Source of the DNA: Torreya grandis
Taxonomy: Eukaryota > Streptophyta > Pinopsida > Cupressales > Taxaceae
NCBI GenBank assembly: GCA_037957365.1
Contig: JARHVA010000001.1
Coordinates: 16,335,001-16,399,000 of the forward strand
DNA: 64,000 nt
Reading direction: 5' to 3'
Below the pieces are notes generated by a model. It saw only the letters and a program-made list of their open reading frames with translations, ran no database searches and was not told the DNA's origin. Positions within the stretch are counted from its first letter, which is position 1. Each line of letters starts with the position of its first letter. Of this stretch, positions 1-12,702 are shown piece by piece. A program made the position numbers and the translations under genes.

Positions 1-964
1 CATAGCATTTATTATCTAAAGGAGTTTTTAATGTTCATATTTTGGCTAAATGTGTTGATATTTATTTAATAATAATGAATATATTTTTAGTTGCTTAAAG
101 TCAAAAGAGGGCCCATGAGGAAGTCAAAGAGTCATGAGGAAAAGACAAAAGAGGGAAAGGACTTATTTTCCCATGAAGGGTCATCTTGAGGAATTCAAAG
201 AGTCACCAAGTGAAGACAAAAGAGGAAGGATACATTTTTCTATGAAGAGTCACCTTAAGGAATTTGAAAGGTCACCAAAATAAAGACAAAAAAGAAAAGG
301 ATGCATTTGCTCATGAAGGGTCAACATGTGACTTTTTAAATGCAAGGATTCGAAGGGTCATGCAAATATGTCACCATTTTTCATGAGTGAAGAGTCACAA
401 AGGATGAATTCCAAAGGTCTTTTGTAAAGCTATAAATAAAGGCTTGAGAAGCCATTTATAATATGCAAGAGAGTGCATGGTTTTTAATTATTTTATATAA
501 GAAAAGAGAAGAAAATAGAAAGAGATATTGTAGAGTTCTATCATTTATTGAGAAAGCAACATTGAGAGATAGTTGTATTTTATATACAAGAGGGGCTGGT
601 GCTTATGTGGGTTAGTGCTCACAAATCTTTGCAAGGGGTTGGTTCTCCTATGGGTTGATGCTCACAAAGTGTTGTTGTGTTTGTGCTCGGTAAAGGGGTT
701 GGTGATCTTGCAAGTTGGTACTTACAAACTTTATAACTTTAGTTGTTGCTCATTCATAAACTTGAAATTATTCTCTATGGTTTTTTCCACATTAGGTTTT
801 CACGTAAAAATTTTGTGTCTCTCTCTCTTATGTGGTGCATGTTATTGTTTCAGTTTATTACATATCTTGAATGTATGGTTAAGTGGAGTTTGATTAAGTA
901 AAAAATTTATAAGATATATGATATACTGATTTACCCCCCCTCTCAGTATATCTTGTGCTTAACA
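1..964 (+). repeat. Left LTR of copia A (partial)
   Basis: Direct repeat of 6244-7288. It has a TATA-like TATAAATAA at about 432-440 and ends in ...GCTTAACA, the same end as the right copy. The tract near 818-828 is only a few TC units long, against about 53 units in the right copy. Confidence 0.92.
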
Positions 965-966
965 AT

Positions 967-980
967 TGGTATCAAAGTAG
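967..980 (+). other. Primer-binding site of copia A
   Basis: TGGTATCAAAGTAG starts two bases after the LTR. It resembles the TGGTATCAGAGC site complementary to the 3' end of plant initiator tRNA-Met, with one early substitution. Confidence 0.8.
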
Positions 981-1030
981 GTTCTTTTGAAAAGAGTTTA
1001 ATAGCTTGAAGGTAGATCAAGGAAAACACG

Positions 1031-2790
1031 ATGGCTGGATCACATGAAGGTTTTTATATAAATAAGGCACCTTTGTTTGATGTGACAAATTATGCCTTTT
1101 GGAGCATAAGGATGAGGACTTACTTGATGTCCCTTAGATTCAACATTTGGCAAGCAATGCTGGAGGAATATGAAGAGCCATAAACACTTGTAACTACTTT
1201 GACAGAAAAGAAGGCAAGTGAAAATAATGCTAAAGCTTTAAATTCTATTTTATATGGTTTATGTGAATCTAAATTTATTAAAGTTATGCAATGCAAATCT
1301 GCTCATGAGACTTGGGTAAAGCTTGAGAATATCTACAAAGGTAATGGAAAGGTTTAGCAAGTTAAGCTAAAAACTTTTAGAAGGCAGTTTGAGAATTTGA
1401 AGATGGAAGAGGAAGAAAACATAGCAAGTTATCTTTTGCAGGTTGATAAAATAGTTAATCAGGTTCAAAGCCTTGGAGAAAAGTTAGAAGAAATAGCAGT
1501 GGTACAAAAAGTTTTGAGATCTCTACCAATGAGATGTGATGCAAAGGTTTTGATAATCGAAGAGATGAATAATCTATCCAAGATAAAAATAGATGAACTA
1601 CATTATGCTGTCCAAACAAGAGAAACTCTCAAAGAGGGAAGTTCCTTTCAAGACATCAAATAAAGACAAGGCTAAAATTTAAGAATCAAGTGATAGCTCT
1701 ATTGATGAGGAAAATGACAATGGAGCTTTATTCATCTGCAAGCCAAAAAGGGCACATGTAAATATCAAGGAAAATTGCCATTTAAATGTTTTAAATGTGG
1801 TAAGATCAAATATTTTGTAGCTAATTACCTAGATAAGAATAATGGTGACAATGAAGAAGGAAAGTCTACATATAAGAAGAACTTCAAAGGCAAATTCAAG
1901 AAGGGATTCGAGAAGAAGAGTTTATATTTTAAATATCTTAGCTCATCCGAAGATAGTGGAGTCAGTGACTCAGATGAAGAAGAGATTATATTCATGACCA
2001 TACATGAAGATGCCTCCACAAGAAAAAGTATAGATGATCAAGAAGAAGAACATGATGAAGCTGAGGTGAATCTAGAAGGAGAACTCATTTGTGTCTTAGA
2101 AGAATTACAAGCGCTTGAGAAGAAGAATCGAAGATTGAAGCTCCAAATCAAAAAAAATGAAAAGGAGTCAAAAGAAATAATTGAATATCTACAAGCACAA
2201 ATTGAAGAAGCCAAAAAAATTGAAAAATATCTAACAATTTAGTTGCAACAAGTAAGCAAAGAATGTGAAAGGTATGTTATTGAAATTACTTATTTAAAAT
2301 CAGATCTTGAGAACAAATAAAGTAGTCAATGATAAAGCAGCCAATGATTCAAAATTTAAGAATAGCACTAATATGTTGAATAAACTATTAGAAAGACAAA
2401 AATAAATATTAGATAAGATAGGTATCAGATTTGAAAATAAAAAGAGCTATGTTAAAGTTCTTACAAAAGAAGAAATAAAAAGAGAAATTAATAATGCAGA
2501 GGACAACTCAAACAAAGAAGGATAGAAGGAACAGAGTTACAAAATATAATCAAGTCAAAGATACACAAATCAAAAAAGGGTCTATTTTCATGGTTATTGT
2601 TTTTATTGTAATGGTTATGGTCATAAGAAAATAGAATGTCAAAAAAGAGCTCACAATTTTAGAAATAAGGAGAAGGAAACTCATGTAGAGATAAGCAGAA
2701 GCCACAACTCTTTTGATCTTCTATCAAAATTTAATGAAGAGGTCATTATGTTACAAGTGAGATAATTTTAGACACATAGCCCGATATTGG
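1031..2790 (+). pseudogene. gag: copia A gag, decayed
   Basis: The ATG at 1031 opens a copia gag with the usual N-terminal stretch (a 'LFDVTNYAFW' segment, then 'IRMRTYLM'). In-frame stops appear early (near 1182 and 1356). The longest clean stretch is 1397-1663, after which the frame shifts. A CCHC zinc knuckle near 1787 has lost its His and last Cys (both now Tyr). A second knuckle at 2598-2639 is intact (C-X2-C-X4-H-X4-C), and a third degenerate one is suggested near 2752-2790. Between the knuckles lies an acidic, lysine-rich coiled-coil-like section (1900-2240). In a working element this protein packages the RNA; this copy cannot do so. Confidence 0.82.
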
Positions 2791-2925
2791 ATAAGTATGT
2801 TCGAGTTAGTCAAGAAGGACCAAAGTTTCAAAGCTACATTCATCAAGAAGAAAGTTCAGACAGGTTCATGGTAGAAGAAATAACTTGAAAACTCTATGTT
2901 AGTATAGATAACTTTACATACAATA

Positions 2926-5900
2926 AATGAATAAAATCCATGGTTCATTGATAGTGGATGTTCAAAGCACATGATAAGAAACAAGAGCAAGTTTATAACT
3001 CTAAAGAATATCAATGGTGCAATAGTGAAATTTGGAGATAATACCACTGCTAGAATAACTAAAAAAGATACATTAAGTTTGGATAATGGTAAAACTAAGA
3101 CTAAAAATGTTATTTATGTAAAAGGTTTTAAGCATAATCTGTTGAGTGTAATTCAAATGTGTGATCAGAGACACACTAAAGTTTTATTCAAAAGGTTATG
3201 AAATTAGGAGAAAAGATTCAGATGTGTTGATTGCAGATGCTCAAAGGATAGGCAACAATTTGTATATGTTATCAGATATCAAAGGTCGAAAATGTTGTAT
3301 GAGTCAAGTTGAGGAAAGTTGGCTATGGCACAAGAGAATGAGAAACATAAATTTTGATAATCTTGTTAACATCAACAAGAAACAAGTAGTTAGAGATCTT
3401 CCAAAGATTACAAAGCCCTCCAACATGCTTTGTGAACCATGTCAACATGGGAAGTAGGCCAAAAGATAGTTCAAAATAAAAGAATACTCGACCACTCAGA
3501 TTCTAGAACTTGTTCACACTGATTTGTGTGGACCTATGAGAACTCAAAGTACTCAAGGTGAGAAATATTTCATTTTGTTTATTGATGATTTTACACATAT
3601 GACTTGGGTGATGTTTTTGAATAAAAAATCAAAAGCTTTCAACCAGTTCAAAGCATTCAAGGATTTTGTTCAGAATGAAATTGATTTGAATATTAAGTGT
3701 CTGAGATCATATCAAGGAGGATAATTCATGTCAGATGAGTTTATTGAGTATTGTGAAGACTATGGGATAAAGAGACATTATTTAGTAGCCAAAACTCCAT
3801 AGAAAAATGGAGTAGTTGAGTAGAAAAATAGAACAATTTAGGAGATGACGAAGATAATGCTAAATGAATCCAAGATACTAGATAAATAGTGGAAAAAGGT
3901 AGTAGGTACAGTAGTGCATATTCAGAGTAGAGCGTTGTTGAGAGTCAATAGTGACAGGACTCTCTATGAGCTATGGAAAGACAAACCAGCTACAGTTGAT
4001 TACTTCAAAGTTTTTGGCAATAGATGCTTCATAAAGAGAACTAATAAAAAATTGGGTAAGTTTGAATCTAAAACATATGAAGGTATATTTCTTGGATATT
4101 CTAGCAAAATTAAAGCTTATAAATGTTATAACAAAATAACCAAGAAGATTGTTGAAAGTGCAAGTGTCATGATAGATTAAGATGTAGCACAAAGAGCCAG
4201 TGATTCAGTAGACACTCCTAAAATCATTAGAGAAGAAGATTTTTAATAATCAGATGAGGATGAGAAGAATGACCAAAAGGACACCAAGACCCCATATGTT
4301 CATAAAAATCATAATAAGAGTGACATCATTGGGAACATAAATGAAGGAGTTCACAATAGAAAGATGATAGTAAGTGAATCTAAGCAAGTTATTTTTTTTT
4401 TAATCCAAAATCTAGCTTAAAACTTTTTCAAAAGCTAGACATGATGAGCATTGGGTTAAGGTAATAGATGAAGAATTAAATTAGATAGAAAAGAATGATC
4501 CTTGGGAATTAGTGCCTAGACCAAAAGATCAAAATGTGATAGGAACAAAATGGGTATACAAAAATAAGTTGAATGAAGATGGTGAAGTTACCAAGAATAA
4601 AGCAAGGCCAGTATGTAAAGGATATGCTCAGATTGAGGGTATAAATTTTAAAGAAACTTTTGCACTAGTGGCAAGGCTAGAGGCTATTATAATGTTTCTT
4701 TCATATGCAGTGTTTAATAATTTCAAAGTGTTTTAGATGGATGTCAAGTCTACCTTCCTAAATGGGAATCTAGAAGAGGAGGTCTATATTGAGCAGCCTG
4801 AGAGATTTATTCTCTCAAATGATAGTAGCCATGTATATAGATTGAATAAAGCACTGTATGGATTGAAACAAGATCCCAGAGCTTGGTATGCAAGACTTGA
4901 TAAGTACCTGCAAGATCAAGGTTTCAAAAGAGGTTTTGCTAATAGTAATCTCTACATCAAAATAAAAGGTGAGCATCAATTGATTGTTTTGGTATATGTT
5001 GATGACATAATATTTAGAGAAAACATAGAAAAGATGACAAAAGAATTTTTTGATAATATGCAAAAATAATTTGAGATGTCTATGCTTAGATAATTGTCAC
5101 TTTTCTTAGGATTTCAAATATTTTAGTCAAAAAAAGGAATTTTTATATCTCAAAATAAATATGCCAAGGAGATGTTAAAAAAAATTGGTTTTGAAGATTG
5201 TGCACCAGTTAGCACACCAATGGGTATAGGAAACAAGATAAGTAAGGATGAAGATTCACATGTTACAGATCAATCTTTGTATAGATCTATGATTGGTAGT
5301 ATTTTATATTTGATAGCATCAAGGCCATGCATCATGTATGCAGTAGGCATGGTTGTGAGATATCAGTCAGCTCTGAAGGAGAGTCATGTTCAATTGGTGA
5401 AAAGAATATTAAGATATGTCAAGGGGATATTGGATTATGGATTGCGGTATCCCATAGGTAGAGATTTCACTTTTGTTGCTTATACAGATTCAAATTGGGG
5501 AGGTTGTTTGGATGACAAAAAGAGTACAAGTAGAGGAGCTTTCTTTCTCGATGATGGATTAGTATCTTGGCTAAGCAAGAAGTATAACTCAGTATCACTT
5601 TCTATAGTTGAAGCAGAATTAATTGCAGTGGTGTTGTGTTGTACTCAAGTGCTTTAGATGAAGCAAACTTTAGAAGACATCAAGGTAAAATACGATGAAC
5701 CTATTTCTATTTTTTGTGACAACACAAGTGCTATTAATATTTTTAATATTCTAGTGATGCATTCAAGAACAAAATATATTCCTATTAGATATCACTTTTT
5801 GAGAGAGCAGGTGGTAGATCAATAGATTAAAATGAAATATATTAGTACTACAGAATAGATTTTAGACATTTTCACAAAGGCACTACCAAAAGACACATTC

Positions 5901-5951
5901 AAGTATCTATGGGAGAAGTTGGGAGTAATTTATTTTAGTTCCTACCATTGA
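2926..5951 (+). pseudogene. pol: copia A pol (protease, integrase, RT, RNase H), decayed
   Basis: The protease starts near 2937 with the catalytic DSG motif (WFIDSGCSKHM). A frameshift at about 3185 leads to the GAG-pre-integrase segment and the integrase core (3500-4180). There the second acidic region has lost its Asp (a Tyr stands there) and a stop takes the place of the conserved Glu of GGEF at 3722. Another frameshift lies between 4180 and 4440. The RT (4470-5100) keeps YVDD near 5000. RNase H (5290-5950) keeps YTDSNW, a Glu in 'VEAEL' and 'DNTSAI'. Pol ends with TGA at 5949-5951. More than a dozen in-frame stops are present, for example at 3455, 3467, 3800, 3839 and 4734. The motif order integrase before RT is what places it in Ty1/copia. 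Confidence 0.92.
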
Positions 5952-6172
5952 GGATTAGCATCATTTGAGGGGGAGCTAAGTGTTAGCTCTAGGATAGACC
6001 CTTTGCCATTGATGTCAAAGGGGGAGAAGAACATGAACATGTACAAGAATAGGTATAGGATGCTATGGTAAGGGGGAGTTACTGTATGTTTTCCAGATGG
6101 TAGTATGTGCAGGTTGGCATGTGTAGTATAGGTTTTAGGATGTGGCAATTTTAGTTTGAGGTTGTCATCAAT
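5952..6172 (+). other. 3' non-coding leader to the polypurine tract of copia A
   Basis: This stretch contains three short AAAGGGGGAG or AAGGGGGAG purine runs (near 5968, 6017 and 6069) like the terminal tract. They look like duplicated polypurine-like modules; no coding sequence is visible. Confidence 0.4.
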
Positions 6173-6187
6173 GACAAAGGGGGAGAT
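6173..6187 (+). other. Polypurine tract of copia A
   Basis: GACAAAGGGGGAGAT lies immediately before the TGTTGG start of the right LTR, the expected place of plus-strand priming. Confidence 0.75.
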
Positions 6188-7288
<1,101 letters not shown>

Positions 7289-8243
7289 CATTCTCCCTCC
7301 TAGGGGCCTTGCACCTTGGTGAAAAAATATATAATATGACACCTTGACTTGCATACGCCTACAGTGGTGGATGTATAGTAGACCTGAATAATATTTTGAC
7401 AGTCTTACTTTTCCCTTGGCACCTTCGAAGAGCTCCAAAATTTAGATAACTCTTTACCATGCCACACTTATGGTGAATTTAAGCCATGGCATCCTTTTTC
7501 TTCCAAACAAAGGCTTAAATTCTTGAAAATATCAACATGTTAATAAGTTTTGTATGGCAATTGAAATTTTGGTTAAAAATGATCAACACAACCACAAAAT
7601 AAGTAATTTGAACAAATAGAAAATTATATACCCATGTATGACATTCAACTCAGCTCTTATAATGCCTTGTTTGCTACACCAAAACATTTCACTTTGAATA
7701 GTAGATTTGCACCACACTTTATTAGTTTTTTATCATTCCTCTTCATATCACTGCTACCTCCTTATTTTCTTGCCTCTCACCATGGAGTTCTATCCAAGAA
7801 TGAATTTTTTATTTCATTCACTCTTTCACCTACATGGTTGACTAAGAATGAATCTGACTAACAAAATCTCAACTCCTTTCTCCATGCTCTTCCAACTGTG
7901 AGCTCTAATTACCATAATTTTTTTCATGTAGATGGGGAATCAATAATTTGCCTTATATCATTATTTGAGAGGCTCACATATATATCCTAATACATCTCCT
8001 ACAATTGAGGAAAGTAGAAAAAATAAATATTAAATGAGAAGCTACAAACAGGCTTGACCAAAATAACAAATGCAATAATAATAACTAAAGCAACAATAGT
8101 TTATTTGATTTGTAGCAACAAACTATAAAAATATTAAACAATAAGCTTAATTAGTTAATTTTTTGGTTGATGTGTTTTTCATATATGACAAAACTACTAG
8201 TTTTCATAGGTGGTAGTTGTGTAACCAATTTGATGTTTGTGTA
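7289..8243. other. AT-rich spacer between copia A and copia B
   Basis: No coding sequence, RNA gene or repeat was recognised. A 75-codon plus-strand ORF at 7634-7861 has no supporting motif. Confidence 0.5.
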
Positions 8244-8248
8244 AACAC

Positions 8249-9421
8249 TGTTAGGTTGTGGAGCTAAAAGCTTCACTAATGCAAACAAAGGAGGAGGTTG
8301 CAGAAGGGTTGCAGAGTGTCACAGATACCGGCATCGGTCAGGCCAACTGACGTTGGCAGGATAAGGTAGGAGAGAAATCGACGTCGGTCAGAGATCGGCC
8401 AGCGTCGGCACCCCAGGCAGACAGGGACCGATGTCGGTCACCTGTGCAATTCAGAACTACAAGTTTTATGGGCAGTTAGTTAACGAACCAAGTGTTTGCA
8501 TGTCAAGAGCCAATTTTAGACTGAAAGCTGCGAATCTAATTATTGTAATTAGGTGTCTAATTATTGTTTGCATGAGATCTATTTAAGAGACTCATTGGTT
8601 ATATTGTAAAGTGTGCTAGTTTGAGTAGAGCAAAGTTAGCTCCTTCTGTGTGTGAGGTGAGCAAGGGTGTTCCTCCTAGTTCCATAGTAGTACCAAGTGT
8701 GGGTGCTAGTTTTAGAGAGTCAACAGGATTCTTCAGGGGTGTATGATCTTAGTCAGCAGGTGTGCATGGCTTCTTTAGGAGATCTACATGGTAAGATCAT
8801 TGATCTACAGGTGTATGTGTGTGCATGATCCAGATTTGTAGGTGTGCAAAACCAGATTGATTTGCAGGTGTGCAAGATCAGGGAGGACAGTAACACAACA
8901 GGGAGCAGGGTCAGGCAGGATCTACTTAGAGTACAGGTGTGTACTCAGAGCAAAGAGGAAGGCAAGGTAGTTCCTTCCATAAGTAAGATCAGATTAGGTT
9001 GTAGGTTGTTGTAGTTCAGGGGAGATCTACTTGAAGTATGATTGTGTACTTGTGGAGTGCGTGGAGCACTGGAGTACTGGCAGTAGTGGATACTGACTGG
9101 TTGGAGGTGAACACCAACTCTGTGTTTGAGTTGTGTGGTGGGATCGTAAGAGAGAGAGCTTTGAGGGAAGATTTACTGTTTATGCCCTAGAGGTGTGTAA
9201 GGAAGAAGAACTGTGGCAATCTTCTTTTTTGTATTTTCTTCTGTAAGAGTTTTAATACAAGTTGTGTATTGTCTCTCATATCATGTGTTATTTCTAAATT
9301 CTAGTTACTTGTTGATTCTGGTTAATTTTGCATGTAAGTTGCTTGTATTTGGTAATCAATTGTGTGCTTCCATAATTCCCAACAAAGGCAGTGATAGAGT
9401 TCTTTGGTTGGGTATCTAACA
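8249..9421 (+). repeat. Left LTR of copia B
   Basis: TGTTAGG...TAACA, 1173 bp, matched by 11503-12697. It contains five copies of an ACGT-core palindromic motif at 8325-8440. Confidence 0.93.
8325..8440 (+). repeat. ACGT-core palindromic motif array in the LTR
   Basis: Five spaced copies of a motif close to ACCGACGTCGGTCA, whose first 12 bases form a perfect palindrome. They start near 8327, 8345, 8377, 8394 and 8426. Variants differ mostly at CpG (GATGTC, GACGTT, GCATC). The right LTR holds the equivalent array at about 11579-11695. Confidence 0.75.
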
Positions 9422-9424
9422 AAG

Positions 9425-9440
9425 TGGTATCAGAGCTAAG
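9425..9440 (+). other. Primer-binding site of copia B
   Basis: TGGTATCAGAGC starts three bases after the LTR and matches the usual initiator tRNA-Met primer site of plant LTR elements. Confidence 0.88.
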
Positions 9441-9493
9441 GTTGTAGGGAGCGGTTTTGTATTTGATTACAGGTCACTCTCAGGGGTTTCTAA

Positions 9494-10270
9494 TTGAGTG
9501 GGAGTAGAGCAATTGCAGAAGAAAGTATACTAAGAATGGAGGAGTTGAAAAGCACAGATGATCACTTACGGTGTTATGGAAAGAAAGAGCAGGTAAAAAG
9601 AAATTGTTGGTTTGTGAAAGATCAACATGAAGGAACTGAAGATGCAGATGTTACAGGGGTTGTTGCACAGGATGCTCTGGTATGTTTCTTGGATAAAGTA
9701 GAATCTTGTTTTATAGATTCTGTTGCCTCTTTCCATGCAGCCCCAGGGAGAGGAGCTGGTGAGCCTTGCCAAAGAATTGGCAAAGGGGAAGTGGAGCTGA
9801 AATTGCAGGCGGCCAACACATGGGTGTTGAAGGAGGTCATGCAGGTCCCAGTCTTGGAGATAAGGCTAATTTCTTCAGGGAAGTTGGGTGATGAGAGATG
9901 CATAAACACTCTCACAGCCGATGCACTTGAATTAGCTGGTGATAAGAAAATAGGTACTCTTTATCTACTTGTTTATATTACTGATTCTTCTTTTGTTGCA
10001 GAGATGTGGCTTTGTAGGCTTGGTCACATGAGTAAGAAGGAGATGCATGTTCTTAACAGGGAGTCAAATGTCTTTGACAGACTTAAGAACTGGAAAGCCT
10101 TGGTGTTTATGGAGGAGATGGCTGACAGAGATCAGTGGAGAAGGCTGGATACCTCTGAGCAGAGCAGTTTAGACATGGGATTGATTCAAAGAAAGCTCAC
10201 GGGTAAAAAGTCATCACTCACAGGAAAACACAGGTATCAGCGTCGGTCAGGGGGAACCGGCGTCGATTAG
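9494..10270 (+). pseudogene. copia B gag-protease-pre-integrase remnant (258 codons)
   Basis: The open frame is a compressed copia polyprotein. It shows a damaged zinc knuckle (CYGKK...KRNCW), then a protease-like 'FIDSVASFHAAPG' in which the catalytic DSG reads DSV. Next come a 'VPVLEIRLISSGKL' segment and a GAG-pre-integrase signature 'WLCRLGHMSKKEM'. The integrase core that should follow is missing. The reading frame stays open but the catalytic Gly is lost, so protease activity is not expected. The ATG at 9494 is only the first available Met; the true gag start is not recognisable. Confidence 0.72.
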
Positions 10271-10522
10271 GGGGAACCGGCGTCGAACAGACAGTCACCG
10301 ATGTTGGTCATGTGTAGACCGAAGCCAGCGATGTCGGGAAGGGCAAGACCAATGTCAGTCGGGTTGACCAACGTCAGTAATAGGTAAGACTGATGTCGAT
10401 CAGAAGGACCGATGTTGGCAGCAGGTGGACACCGACGTTGGCAGGGTCGGTAGTCAGGGACAGGCGCATGGGAATTGACGTCGGTCTGATGCAGACTGTG
10501 TGGTGATTGAGGTCGGTCACTG
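10234..10522 (+). repeat. ACGT-core palindromic motif array in the interior of copia B
   Basis: About a dozen degenerate copies of ACCGACGTCGGTCA, 20-30 bases apart, fill the place where integrase sequence is missing. The clearest are near 10234, 10257, 10278, 10296, 10384, 10408, 10430, 10474 and 10508. Confidence 0.7.
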
Positions 10523-10869
10523 TAACAGATTTTGGGTGGATAGCAAGCTGTCAAGGAGTTTCAAATGCCCATATGGAGGACTGAAGGTGGTAAGTAAGCC
10601 TCAATTTTTTTGTTCCTCTTCTTTATACTAGTTGTTAATTGCAGAGCAGGAAGGATCCATGAAACAGTGGGAGCATGGCAGGAATATGATGCAGAACCAA
10701 ATAAGAGATTTGGTAGGGTTGCCAGCCGATATAAAAGCACAGAGATGAATGGATACCTTAGTGAAAGAATAGAGAGAACTGACACATAAGATGAAAGGCT
10801 AGGGCATATGGTCTTGAGGAAGCTGGAGGATAGTGGTACAAGGTTTGACAGGTGGATGACAAAGTAGGG

Positions 10870-11470
10870 CTTTAGTCAATGTCAGTGTAACCATTGTGTT
10901 TGTCTTACCAGGGGGATGATGGTCATGACATCATTCTATTGTTGTATGTGGATGGTATGCTAGCTAGCAGGTTTGTACATACAGGGTTTTGCTGAGCTAA
11001 GGGTAAGGTTAGTTTAGTGGCATGTCATGAAGAATTTGGAGTAGCGAAATTCTTTGGCACGGGAGACATGGAGGATCACAGGTTGATTTTGTCTCCAGTG
11101 GGAGCTAATGTGAATCAGGTGTTGGCAAGGTTTAGGATGTAGAACCGGAGCACACTAAGGGCTGGACAATTCAGTGTCTGAAATCACATGAGGTCTAGTA
11201 TAGACCTGAGTTTTCCCAAGCAATGGGAGCTGTCAGAGAGTTAGGAGCCAATTCAGGGAAGTGAGTTCTCAGGGATTTGAGAGGGACCAGTAGCAGGGAT
11301 TTATGCTATTCAGGGTCAGGACTTCACTACATGGGTTTGTAGGTTCGAATGTGGCAGGTTACTCGGATGACAGGAGGTGCACCACAGGTTGTGTGGTGGG
11401 TGGTCTTCAGGATTGATCTTGAAGAGGGATACAAGCCAAGAAATAGATTAGATAGGGTACAAGTATAGGT
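10870..11470 (+). pseudogene. copia B RT and RNase H scraps
   Basis: Near 10920-10965 the translation gives 'HDIILLLYVDGMLA', the RT catalytic region with YVDD changed to YVDG. Near 11200-11235 a 'RPEFSQAMGAV' segment matches the RT/RNase H junction. Near 11355-11395 'GYSDDRRCTTGCV' matches the RNase H region. Everything between is deleted or unrecognisable. Confidence 0.65.
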
Positions 11471-11489
11471 ATAGTGCAGCTGTTTATCT

Positions 11490-11502
11490 CCAAGTGGGAG
11501 AT
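11490..11502 (+). other. Polypurine tract of copia B
   Basis: CCAAGTGGGAGAT lies directly before the right LTR; AAGTGGGAGAT is a common copia polypurine tract. Confidence 0.75.
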
Positions 11503-12697
11503 TGTTAGGTTGTGGAGCTAAAAGCTTCACTGATGCAAATAGAGGAGGAGGTTGCAGAAGGGTTGCAGAGTGTCACAGACACCGGCGTCAGTCAGGCCAA
11601 CCGATGTTGGTAGGATAAGGCAGGAGAGCAATCGACGTTGGTCAGAGATCGACTGGCGTCGGCACCCCTAGGCAGACAGGGACCGACGTCGGTCACCTGT
11701 GTGGTTTAAAACTGCAAGTTTTACGGGCAGTTAGTTAACGAACCAAGTGTTTGCATGTCAAGAGCCAATTTTAGACTTAAAGCTGTGAATCTAATTATTG
11801 TAATTAGGTGTCTAATTATTGTTTCCATGAGATCTATTTAAGAAACTCATTGGTTGTATTGTAAAGCGTGATAGTTTGAGTAGAGCAAAGTTAGCTCCTT
11901 CTATGTGTGAGGTGAGCAAGGGTGTTCCTCCTAGTTCCATAGCAGTACCAAGTGTGGGTGTTGGTTGTGAAGAGTCAGCAGGATTCTTCAGGGGTGTATG
12001 ATCTTAGTCAATAGGTGTGCATGGCTTCTTTAGGAGATCTACATGGTAAGTAAGATCATTGATCTGTAGGTGTATGTGTGTGCATGATCCAAGTTTGCAG
12101 GTGTGCAGAACCAGATTGATTTGCAGGTGTGCAAGATCAGGGAGGACAGCAACACAATCGGGAGCAGGGTTAGGTAGGATCTACTTAGAGTACAGGTGTG
12201 TACTCAGAGCAAAGAGGAAGGCAAGGTAGTTCCTTCCATAAGTAAGATCAGATTGGGTTGTAGGTTGTTGCAGTTCAGGGGAGATCTACTTGAAGTATGA
12301 TTGTGTACTTGTGGAGTGCGTGGAGCACTGGAGTACTGGCAGTAGTGGATACTGACTGGTTGGAGGTGAACACCAACTTTGTGTTTGAGTTGTGTGTTGG
12401 GACCGTAAGAGAGAGAGCTTTGAGGCAAGATTTACTGTTTATGCCTTAGAGGTGTGGGAGCCCTAGAGGTGTGTAAGGAAGAAGAACTGTGGCAATCTTC
12501 TTTGTTGTATTTCCTTCTATAAGAGTTTTAATACAAGTTGTGTATTGTCTCTCATATCATGTGTTATTTCTGAATTCTAGTTACTTGTTGATTCTGGTTA
12601 ATTTTGCATGTAAGTTGCTTGTATTTGGTAATCAATTGTGTGCTTCCATAATTCCCAACAAAGGCGGTGATAGAGTTCTTTGGTTGGGTATCTAACA
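11503..12697 (+). repeat. Right LTR of copia B
   Basis: TGTTAGG...TAACA, 1195 bp. It differs from the left copy mainly by transitions and by a 17-bp tandem duplication at 12443-12476. Confidence 0.93.
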
Positions 12698-12702
12698 AAC
12701 AC

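Larger units (their letters stand above)
8249..12697 (+). mobile_element. Copia-type LTR element B, complete ends, internally deleted
   Basis: LTRs at 8249-9421 and 11503-12697 flank a 2.1-kb interior. A perfect 5-bp target duplication AACAC sits at 8244-8248 and 12698-12702. A primer-binding site exactly like TGGTATCAGAGC follows the left LTR, and a polypurine tract precedes the right one. The interior holds only scraps of gag, protease, GAG-pre-integrase, RT and RNase H in copia order. It is therefore a deletion derivative that would need proteins from elsewhere. Over the first ~104 LTR bases I count 8 differences, all transitions. Confidence 0.92.
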
